Shown here piece by piece: positions 11,601 to 18,759 of a DNA stretch of 64,000 nt. Both the position numbers and the translations under genes were made by a program. Source of the DNA: Anastatus disparis (taxonomy: Eukaryota; Arthropoda; Insecta; Hymenoptera; Eupelmidae); assembly GCA_017163975.1 (NCBI GenBank), contig JAFFSR010000015.1:1928501-1992500 (forward strand), written 5' to 3'. The number at the start of each line of letters is the position of its first letter. The stretch's first letter is position 1. The notes below the pieces were generated by a model. That model was not told the origin of the DNA, did no database searches, and saw nothing but the letters and a program-made list of their open reading frames with translations.

Positions 11601-11635
11601 GAAAGTGATCCAGAATGCCTATAGCGTTTTCTACT
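11601..11635. repeat. Internal inverted copy of the Polinton terminus
   Basis: The stretch ending CTACT at 11631-11635 is an imperfect reverse complement of the first 30 bases of the element (11491-11520). The left end 11491-11635 can therefore fold back on itself as a 145-bp hairpin. Confidence 0.8.
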
Positions 11636-11667
11636 ACTTTTTTTTTTTCTTTTTTTGTCTTTTTTTC

Positions 11668-12141
11668 TTACAAATGATTTTCTGAGAGATAGAATAATTT
11701 CATGAGTTTGACATTGTGTAGTGCACAGACAGTTTTATAAATTGGATTATGGTTTGTGCATATGGTAACACACTTGAAAGATGGTTTTGATGGATAGCCG
11801 TATTGATTGATATTATAAGCAGGAAATTTGAATCGTAACAGCCATTTACGTTTGAATTCATTCAGAACAAAAATTTTAGTAGCATCATGTAAATATTCAC
11901 GAAGTAAGTTTGCAATTTGAGAGTAGTCAAGCCCATCAGTATTCCAAGCTATTCCGTGATTATGTTTGAGGCAAATGTTTTCTTCTTGTAATTCGTCAGA
12001 GAGCCTTTTCCATGAAAAAGGTTTTTTGAATAGATGAACGATAGGATCACCACTGTCGTTGAGAGGAATGATTGCTATTTCCTTTAGAACATATTCACCA
12101 CCCATTTGCTTAAAACCAATCATGTCTACCGCATATTCCAT
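11668..12141 (-). CDS. Polinton orphan gene A (paralog of gene B)
   Basis: A 157-residue protein of unrecognised family, the outermost gene on the left, transcribed towards the left TIR and 39 bp downstream of the capsid gene stop. It shares an ordered motif set with gene B at 23532-24478: D-x-x-GF near the start, KE[IV] about ten residues later, HGIAWN, a segment KIFVLNEFKRKWLLRF (KLFVKGEQKVQWLKNFL in B), and a C-terminal Cys/His set (CTNHN..., C-A-x-x-N). The spacing suggests one folded domain with a small zinc-binding end. An RNase H/exonuclease-like fold is only a guess. Gene A is intronless, whereas gene B is spliced. Confidence 0.75.
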   Translation of the reverse strand: MEYAVDMIGFKQMGGEYVLKEIAIIPLNDSGDPIVHLFKKPFSWKRLSDELQEENICLKHNHGIAWNTDGLDYSQIANLLREYLHDATKIFVLNEFKRKWLLRFKFPAYNINQYGYPSKPSFKCVTICTNHNPIYKTVCALHNVKLMKLFYLSENHL

Positions 12142-12180
12142 TTCGAAATATTAATTTTTTTACGTAAAAGTGAAGATAAT

Positions 12181-13460
12181 TCAGACAAGCTTCCGAACAT
12201 CTTCACTAATAGGATTGTACTGAATGATGCGATCGTGTAAGATCATGCGATAAGCTGAAGTATTAGCTGGAAAGTCAGTTTGAGACTCAAATTCTAGACG
12301 TACATCGACAGGAGCGCTCTTTAGAGTTTCGTTTTGTCGTGAACAGTCAATAACTATGAGTGGTTCAAAGTTGATAAACTGAGACTTTGTCAACAATGGC
12401 TGTGAATCTCTTCCGTAATAGCTTTTCTGAAAATTAGCATACATATCATAGAGAATAGCAAATTGATTCTTAGATATGTCAAGATTGAGATTGCTGTACG
12501 GATAATATTGCGAATTCAAGAAAAGTCTCACATTACTAATATTACAGTGGTCGAAGCGACTGGCATTTTTAGATCTTGAACCTTTTTTTCCCGATTGTAA
12601 TCCAAGAATCACGAAACGTGGTTTCTCCAATTGATTTGAAGTTTTTACCGTCCAGACGTGTTTATTTGTTGTTGGAAGAAGAGGATATTCAAATAACTCC
12701 CATGAACGAAAACTCATAGAAATAGGATTATCTTTGCCAATGAAATTTAACAGCTGGATTTTTTGTTTATCTGATGCAATAACATATGGCATTAACCACT
12801 CTATCTTTGATATTTTTATTTGATAAGTTTCATATGTGGTTGCATTGTTGGCTACAGTACCTTCCTGTATTATAGCATTCAGGTCATTTCTTGATCTTGT
12901 GAGAATGAGTTCATGCTTCATATTAACAACAATTTTCTTGCAATCTTCTGCGAAGCCTAAAATCATACTTAGAGGGATAGAAACGTCAAAATTTCCATGA
13001 TCATCTACAATTGTTTTGTTTGCTTCTTCAACACCAAGCCAGCCTGCATTTTCTAATGTTAGAGTCTGATTTGGATTAAATGAAGTGCATCCCTTCATGA
13101 GACTACTCAAACCAACATTTTTACTTTTATCTATCTCTACAGCATTAAGTTCATATCGAATTTCATCAAACAGATGACAAATTCCATTGTTAACGAAATT
13201 AGTTTTAGTTAGTGCTTGTCCATCCGGTTTTTGTAATTTTCCACATACATGGATGTAACTACATGATGGTAAGAGGCATAAATCTTGATGCTGAATAGAA
13301 ATACGGATTTCATCACTTTTATTGAAACTTAATGTGGAGTATGGTTGATGTGCGTGAACCTCATAATGAGCAATAGACTCATCGAATGCTTTTGAGAAAC
13401 TGGATGCTCTTCCGTGTTAACGGTTTGAGTACCTTTGGACGACTGATGGTGGGTTGACAT
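12181..13460 (-). CDS. Polinton major capsid protein (one frameshift)
   Basis: Candidate hexon-like double-jelly-roll capsid protein that would build the icosahedral shell. The frame is open from about 13420 to the stop at 12181 (about 413 codons). The likely ATG at 13460 is in another frame, so a one-base shift lies at about 13405-13425. Visible stretches: HYEVHAHQPYSTLSFN near the N-terminus, CSYIHVCGKL, GICHLFDEIRYELN, MSFRSWELFEYP and, at the C-terminus, FPANTSAYRMILHD. Length and position (between gene A and the minor capsid gene, upstream of the protease) match Polinton capsid blocks. The family call rests on context and general resemblance, not on an alignment. Confidence 0.78.
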
Positions 13461-13503
13461 GATGGCTGACTTATATGCACACTTGAATTATAAACGATTC
13501 CCA

Positions 13504-14193
13504 TTATACAGATTTTATGTGAAGTCTAACAGTAATTTCCTCTCCTCGGAAATTCACTAAATTTCCGTCTTGATCAACGATTCGGATTTGAAGATGATCT
13601 ATACTTTTAACATTGAGTGGTAAATATATGACATGCGATGGAACTTCTATGATTTTATATCCTGGAGGAACTTTTGGGAAAAACTCATGGATCGTGTGAA
13701 CTTTTTTGTCGTTGATGTAAGCACCTGTAGTAATATTACACTCTACTCTGAGTGCGTTTATTTTCAATATGTTCACAGGTAAATCAGAGCTGTGATGAAT
13801 GTCTTCATGAAGAACGCGACGAGTGAAACCGAGAAGACTGCCTATTGAATCGCGAGGTCTAAGATCTATCTGATGGCTGCAATAAATTTCACTTCTGAGA
13901 GTATTGTTGTTAGCTTTCAAGGAAAAATCGATGTCTTTAGATTTCAAATCTTTTTGCAAAAATTGATTAATAGCATCAATTTCATAACTGCCAGTAGAAA
14001 TAATAATAATCTTCTCTCCGTTTATATGAAGTTTATTATTCGAATCGTCAACATTGGGAATCGAGTTGAATGTTAAAAGTTCAACTAAACCCAAAACAAA
14101 ATTCTTATGCTGTGGTAGTTCTATTGAAGGAAAATATTGCGCTTCTAAGATAGAAGATTTGCCTGAAAGACTCAAAGTGAAACTATCTTCCAT
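13504..14193 (-). CDS. Polinton minor capsid (penton-like) protein
   Basis: A 229-residue protein, intact, 43 bp upstream of the major capsid start and 45 bp downstream of the protease stop. The sequence is beta-rich with short loops (NFVLGLVELLTFNSIPN near the N-terminus, DSIGSLLGFTRRVLHED in the middle, a C-terminal HLQIRIVDQDGNLVNFRGE strand pair). In Polintons a single-jelly-roll penton is encoded next to the major capsid protein, and size and order fit. The RPRDSIGSLLGF stretch recurs in my recollection of Polinton minor capsids, but I could not align it here. Confidence 0.75.
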   Translation of the reverse strand: MEDSFTLSLSGKSSILEAQYFPSIELPQHKNFVLGLVELLTFNSIPNVDDSNNKLHINGEKIIIISTGSYEIDAINQFLQKDLKSKDIDFSLKANNNTLRSEIYCSHQIDLRPRDSIGSLLGFTRRVLHEDIHHSSDLPVNILKINALRVECNITTGAYINDKKVHTIHEFFPKVPPGYKIIEVPSHVIYLPLNVKSIDHLQIRIVDQDGNLVNFRGEEITVRLHIKSV

Positions 14194-14238
14194 GACTGTT
14201 TGAAAAAGAATGATCCTGCTTGTCTGAAAACTCTTCTT

Positions 14239-14595
14239 TTATAGTCTTTCACACAAGAATTGAAGACAAAGATGTCCACAAATAAATGAGTCAAAATTTT
14301 GATATCTTTTATAGTTGTATTTCACTTCTTCCACGTTAAAATATAACATGAGATCTATAGGGGGTTTAAGATCACCAAAACTATCAAAATAAATCACTTC
14401 AGAACCTCGTTTTCGATAACATACCCAGTGAGTGCCTTTGTTTTGAAAATCATCTAAGTTAACTATAGCAGATTCGTTATGCCATGGGCCATCAGAAGGT
14501 AGATTATTTCTCATGAATACACCTCGAAAATATGGGATTTGCATCATACGAGCATACTTTATAAGATCATAGTCAGTCAGTGCACGATTTGGCAA
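14239..14595 (-). CDS. Polinton adenovirus-type cysteine protease (PRO)
   Basis: A 118-residue Ulp1/adenain-like protease expected to mature virion proteins. The catalytic set is visible and ordered: His56 in GTHWVCY, Asp71 in VIYFDSFG, Gln99 and Cys106 in FICGHLC. These are the His-Asp-Gln-Cys elements of the C5/C48 clan. It is short compared with adenovirus protease, in line with Polinton versions. It ends 45 bp before the minor capsid start and begins 2 bp after the stop of the next upstream gene, pointing to one transcription unit. Confidence 0.87.
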   Translation of the reverse strand: MPNRALTDYDLIKYARMMQIPYFRGVFMRNNLPSDGPWHNESAIVNLDDFQNKGTHWVCYRKRGSEVIYFDSFGDLKPPIDLMLYFNVEEVKYNYKRYQNFDSFICGHLCLQFLCERL

Positions 14596-14597
14596 AG

Positions 14598-15038
14598 TTA
14601 AATCGAAGTTTTTTTTTTAACTTGACCATTACCGATATGAGGTTTCATAAATAATCCCATTCCAGTTTTATATGGTTTAAGATAGAGACCTTTTCCTAGA
14701 GCAATAGCTTCCATAGTTTTATTATGTCTCTTACTTTCTTCATAATTTTTCTGTGCAGCTTTAGCCTCATTTACTGCTTTAGCTATTCCAGCAGCTCCTC
14801 CAGCCAGAGCACCAGTTGCACTTAGTGCTGCGAACAATGGTATGAGAAAAGGCAGAGCGCCACCTATTTTTGATGGAACAGGTAGAATACGTGGAATGAT
14901 AATTTTTTTCTTACCACCAACGATCTTGAGAGCTTCACGTGCACCTTTTAAAGCCGACTGAATAACTTTGCGAGAATGTTTACTTGGTTTTAATGATTTT
15001 TTACTTGCAGTTACTAATTTACTCAATTTTACACCCAT
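14598..15038 (-). CDS. Polinton small virion protein, adenovirus pX/pVI-like candidate
   Basis: A 146-residue basic protein. The N-terminal half is Lys/Ser-rich (SKLVTASKKSLKPSKHSRK). The middle (about residues 60-85) is a Gly/Ala-rich hydrophobic segment (PFLIPLFAALSATGALAGG), and the C-terminal part has GKGLYLKPYKTGMGLFMKP. A hydrophobic stretch followed by a Gly-Leu-rich basic tail suggests a membrane-active or core protein of the virion. It overlaps the preceding PLA2 gene by 20 bp and is followed 2 bp later by the protease, so it is in the morphogenesis operon-like block. Confidence 0.6.
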   Translation of the reverse strand: MGVKLSKLVTASKKSLKPSKHSRKVIQSALKGAREALKIVGGKKKIIIPRILPVPSKIGGALPFLIPLFAALSATGALAGGAAGIAKAVNEAKAAQKNYEESKRHNKTMEAIALGKGLYLKPYKTGMGLFMKPHIGNGQVKKKTSI

Positions 15039-15384
15039 TCCTGTCTTTCCTTTTTAATTTCATAGCATTTGCAACAACAAAAGCAGTTGCTTTTTCGCTA
15101 AGACTTGCATTTTTGGCTCTAACACGCTGCCAAGCTTTATCAGCGAGCTTCATGTCAGCGACTTTTCGATCAGCATTTTTATCAGAATAAGATATGTCAT
15201 GTTCTTTGCATGCTTGATCAAGTGGATTGATACCTGTATCACCTCTTTTTAGACGCTTTTTCAGTTTTGTTCCGGGACCACAATATTGATATCCAGGAAT
15301 ATGCATTTCAATAGGTAAGTTATTGATTACTTTATCAAGTAACCCTTTACCCTTAGGGTGCTTCTGTGATTTGTGTACGAGCAT
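15019..15384 (-). CDS. Phospholipase A2-like virion protein (parvovirus VP1-type domain)
   Basis: A 121-residue protein with a YCGPGTKL calcium-loop-like motif at about residues 34-41 and, about 20 residues on, ACKEHDISYSD containing the catalytic His-Asp pair. This Y-x-G-P-G ... H-D-x-x-Y order is that of the parvovirus VP1 unique-region phospholipase A2, which breaches endosomal membranes. The C-terminal half is basic and helical (KLADKAWQRVRAKNASLSEK). As first gene of the leftward block it starts 98 bp from the divergent ATPase. Inference: membrane-penetration function for particles. The domain match is by eye. Confidence 0.78.
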   Translation of the reverse strand: MLVHKSQKHPKGKGLLDKVINNLPIEMHIPGYQYCGPGTKLKKRLKRGDTGINPLDQACKEHDISYSDKNADRKVADMKLADKAWQRVRAKNASLSEKATAFVVANAMKLKRKDRNGCKIE

Positions 15385-15482
15385 CTCTCTTCGAGTGCTG
15401 ATTTACAACTGATGATCAAAATATAAAACAAGCGTTTATATTTAGAAAAGGTCAATCTTAGATTTGACTTTGTTACGTAAAC
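15385..15482. promoter_or_regulatory. Divergent promoter with two back-to-back TATA motifs
   Basis: The 98-bp gap between the PLA2-like gene (minus) and the ATPase gene (plus) holds TATAAA on the plus strand at 15422-15427, 56 bp before the ATPase ATG. It also holds TATAAA on the minus strand at 15435-15440, about 50 bp before the PLA2 ATG. It would drive both morphogenesis half-blocks. Confidence 0.55.
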
Positions 15483-16178
15483 ATGGATTTTACTGAGCGG
15501 AACGTCAAACTTCCCGTCGGCAACTTTGATTTTGAGAAAACGAAAAGAAAAAAGCGACATGGAGAATTACTTCCAGATAATATACGAGCAGTATTTTGTG
15601 GCCCATCGAACTGTGGAAAAACTAATAGTTTATTAGCTCTAATTACACACCCTAATGGTCTTAGATTTGAAAATTTGTATGTATACTCTAAATCCTTAAA
15701 TCAACCGAAATACCAATTTCTTCAAAAAGTTTTAGAACCAATTGAAGGTATATCATATCTACCGTTCAGTGAACATGCATCTGTAGTGTCTCCAGATGAA
15801 GCCCTACCTAATTCAATTATAATTTTTGATGATGTGGCTTGTGAGAAGCAGGATAACGTCAGAGCTTTTTTCTGTATGGGGAGACACAAAAGTGTAGATA
15901 GCTTCTATCTATATCAGTCATATGCTCATATACCGAAACATCTCATCAGGGACAATATTAATTTGATGGTAATTTATCGTCAAGATGATGTTAATCTTAA
16001 ACATATCTATGAAGACCATGTGAATACTGACTTAACTTTAAATGAATTTCGAAATCTTTGTACAGAATGCTGGAAGAATGACAAGTATGGATTTGTTGTT
16101 ATTGACAAAGATAGAGCAATGAATGATGGTAGATATAGAAAAGGATTTGACTGTTTTGCCATTAAAAAGGAAGTATAA
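15483..16178 (+). CDS. Polinton packaging ATPase (A32/FtsK-HerA type)
   Basis: A 231-residue protein expected to drive the genome into capsids. Walker A is GPSNCGKT at residues 40-47. Walker B is SIIIFDDV at about 111-118, and the following FYLYQSYAHIPK fits the sensor region. Length is normal for Polinton ATPases. The ATG at 15483 is the first in frame after the divergent promoter. The next rightward gene begins 44 bp after its stop. No lesion is seen. Confidence 0.92.
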   Translation: MDFTERNVKLPVGNFDFEKTKRKKRHGELLPDNIRAVFCGPSNCGKTNSLLALITHPNGLRFENLYVYSKSLNQPKYQFLQKVLEPIEGISYLPFSEHASVVSPDEALPNSIIIFDDVACEKQDNVRAFFCMGRHKSVDSFYLYQSYAHIPKHLIRDNINLMVIYRQDDVNLKHIYEDHVNTDLTLNEFRNLCTECWKNDKYGFVVIDKDRAMNDGRYRKGFDCFAIKKEV

Positions 16179-16221
16179 ATCTTAATCTTTGCAGTTTGAT
16201 TGTAGACAGCATCTTGTCAGC

Positions 16222-17216
16222 ATGCCTGACTTTAAGAAAGAAAAAAGTGTTCTTAGCGAGCTCTTACGAGCACGCGAGGCTATTAAAAAAAAATACTCTT
16301 TGTTAAAAAAGGAGAGAGATGATTTTGAAAAGGTTATTGGTGATACTTTAAAACCAGTTATTACACCACTTGAAAAGCTTGTCGATTCGACAACTGAAAG
16401 TGTGTCACGTTCTAATCACATTTCGGCCATAGACAGTAACAGAAAATCTGCAAAAAAAGATTGAGATTTGATGAATCAAGTTATATTGTAAACGATATTA
16501 ATAACTCAGGTTCGGCGTTTGATAATGATGCTTCTAATGGCGATGATTTTTCTCCGATAAATAGCACAATGATGAATTCATCATTCAATTCTGCAAATTC
16601 ATCATTCAAATCTATATATTCACCATTTGTATCTGCGCATAAAGAAACTGAACCGACAGACTTTTTATCAATGCTAAATGGAAGCCGCAGCAAAATCGAT
16701 AACATATACGGAGTGAGAAAAGTCAGTGGGGTATACATGATGGGTGATTCACAAATTCAATTTGATGATAAAATGATAAAAGTGAAAGATTTAAGTTTTC
16801 CTAAAAGCAATGGTCTAATGGAATTGCTTTTCAAAAAAGAACCAGATGATAATCTTTTGAGTACAACAGACCGCAAGAACTATCGCATTATCCTGGAAGC
16901 AACAAATGCCCATAGAAAAAGACATAGCAAAAGTGAGAATATACGCTCTTCGAAGAGTAGAAAATATTCAAAAATCATAGCACCAATGTTCCGCAGTGAT
17001 CGTAGTAGAATGTCTACCAGCGGAGGGGGTCTCATACCTAAATATAAAATAGCAAAAAAGAATACTTCCATAGATCTAGTCTACTGGGATGATCCGAAAG
17101 AGCTTGTCGAAAGACTGCGATTATTGATAGCCGAACGATCTGCTGGAAATAATAATCACAACAATGAAATCCAATCAATCATAGAGGAACTACGTGAAGC
17201 TGGGCATATATATTGA
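16222..17216 (+). CDS. Polinton conserved unknown protein, split at an A7 run
   Basis: The ATG at 16222 opens a Lys/Glu-rich coiled-coil-like N-terminal part (FKKEKSVLSELLRAREAIKK) that stops at 16462-16464. The second part runs from 16461 to 17216 in the -1 frame without its own ATG nearby. The switch lies at seven A residues (16452-16458) whose phase is A_AAA_AAG, as required for -1 ribosomal slippage. The C-terminal part has a Ser/Asn-rich stretch, then GVYMMGDSQIQFDDK, LMELLFKKEP, a basic tail, and GGGLIPKY. Such a two-part protein next to the integrase is common in insect Polintons (DUF8207-like, from memory and unverified). A one-base deletion is the alternative. Confidence 0.68.
16452..16458 (+). 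promoter_or_regulatory. Candidate -1 frameshift slippery heptamer
   Basis: Seven As in the phase GCA|AAA|AAA|GAT, followed by a stop in frame 0 only 4 bases after the next codon begins. The -1 frame is open for 251 codons beyond it. Confidence 0.4.
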
Positions 17217-17264
17217 CGTACACAATTTTCAAATCAATAGTAGTAGTAAGCTGACCTTGTAGAA

Positions 17265-18067
17265 ATGATACCTCATTTCAAGGAAAACAAAGGTTTTCGC
17301 TACTTACTAACTGTCATAGATATATTTTCAAAGTATGCATGGGCTGTACCAGTCAAATCGAAGAGTGGCAATGATGTTACTCTAGCTATGAAGTCAATAT
17401 TAAAACAAGAACGGGTGCCATCGAATTTACAAACTGACCAAGGAAAAGAATTCTACAATTTAAACTTTCAGAATCTTATGAAAAAGTACAAGATAAATCA
17501 CTACTCTTCACATAGTAATCTTCATGCAAGCATATGTGAACGCTTTAATAGAACTTTAAAAAATGCAATGTGGTTAGAATTCAGCAAACAAGGAAGTTAT
17601 AAATGGTTGGATATTCTGCCTGAGTTAGTGAAAGCATACAATTCAAGAAAACATCGGACAATAGCAATCGAGCCTGAAAACGTTACGAAGGTAAATGAAA
17701 AAGAAATCAAGAAAAATTACCCAACTGAAAAAAGACCTGTAAAAAAACCAAAATTCAAAGTAGGAGATAAAGTGCGAATAAGTAAGATAAAACAAGTTTT
17801 TGAAAAAGGTTATACACCAAATTGGTCAACTGAAATTTTCACAATAACAAGAGTTGTAAAACCAATCCCATAACTTACCATGTCAAAGATTATTATGATG
17901 AACCAGTCTCCGGCGGCTTTTATGAAACGGAAATTCAAAAGACTATGTATCCAGAAATTTATTTGGTAGAAAAAGTTTTAAAGAAAAGTGGTAAACGTGT
18001 ATATGTTAAGTGGTTAGGTCTAAATAGCAAGCATAATAGTTGGATGGATGAAAATGAGATTATTTGA
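17265..18067 (+). CDS. Polinton retroviral-type integrase with chromodomain (truncated, frameshifted)
   Basis: The catalytic core shows the three acidic positions: Asp in LLTVIDIFSKYAW, Asp in LQTDQGKEF and Glu in ICERFNRTLK. A C-terminal SH3-like part follows (KFKVGDKVRI). The frame stops at 17871-17873, but homology continues in another frame to 18067 with a chromodomain-like end (KRVYVKWLGLNSKHNSW), so one frameshift lies at about 17860. The N-terminal zinc-binding domain is absent: conserved core sequence starts directly after a TAA at about 17250. Integrase would insert the excised or replicated element. This copy looks defective. Confidence 0.85.
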
Positions 18068-18347
18068 ATAAGCTAAGATGTATTTTACCACGTATTTCAG
18101 TGTAATAAATAAGAAAGAAAAAAATTTAATTTTATTATGTTCATTAATTTAAGTTATATATAAAATATTTTTATTATTAAAATTTTCTTTTTATGATTCA
18201 ATATAAATATAATAATTATAAATGGTGGTGATAAATAAAAACAATTATATAATGTTTAATAATTTTCATTTATTCATGTATTCTTATTATGTACAATTTA
18301 CAATAAATAGTTTGAAAAATAATTTGACGAGTATATTTTTATTTATT
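18068..18347. terminator. Convergent 3' ends with polyadenylation signals
   Basis: The 280-bp AT-rich gap between the rightward integrase and the leftward small gene has several AATAAA-type signals on both strands (for example the string at 18103-18110), as expected for convergent transcription units. Confidence 0.4.
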
Positions 18348-18647
18348 TTAAGCCCGATCGAATTTAAAAGAAGATCCTCCCAGGTATATTGCAATCAAAC
18401 GCAGTTTATTTGCATTATCACAGAGATTGTAGAAAAATTCTTCATCTTTTAAGATTGCAGATGAAATCTTCTCTGGTAAGAAGACTTGGAAGCTTGAATC
18501 GAAATCTGCTACGACTTTGGTTCCAAATCTTGTCTTGACTTGTTTCAGTGAAGTCACCATGTACTGCTGGTCTTTTTCTAAGTCTGTGACTTTCTTCCTT
18601 GGCAGGAAGTCGCTTCCAGCAATCTTGTTTAGTGCAGATAAATCCAT
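18348..18647 (-). CDS. Small Polinton protein, possible OB-fold
   Basis: A 99-residue intact protein: MDLSALNKIAGSDFLPRKKV, then a beta-rich middle (QYMVTSLKQVKTRFGTKVVA, FQVFLPEKIS) and an aromatic C-terminus. The alternating hydrophobic pattern with VTxLKxVxTRFGxKVVA resembles an OB-fold strand set, so a single-strand DNA-binding role beside the polymerase is conceivable but unproven. It follows the polymerase gene in the same orientation at 112 bp. Confidence 0.65.
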   Translation of the reverse strand: MDLSALNKIAGSDFLPRKKVTDLEKDQQYMVTSLKQVKTRFGTKVVADFDSSFQVFLPEKISSAILKDEEFFYNLCDNANKLRLIAIYLGGSSFKFDRA

Positions 18648-18759
18648 TCTAAAAACATGAAAAAGTAAAAAAAATTAAAAATTTCTGTTAGAAAAAAATT
18701 TTGATGGAAAAAAATAATGTTTTTTGGTAAAAAAAATAAATTGTAACTTACTTAAAAAG

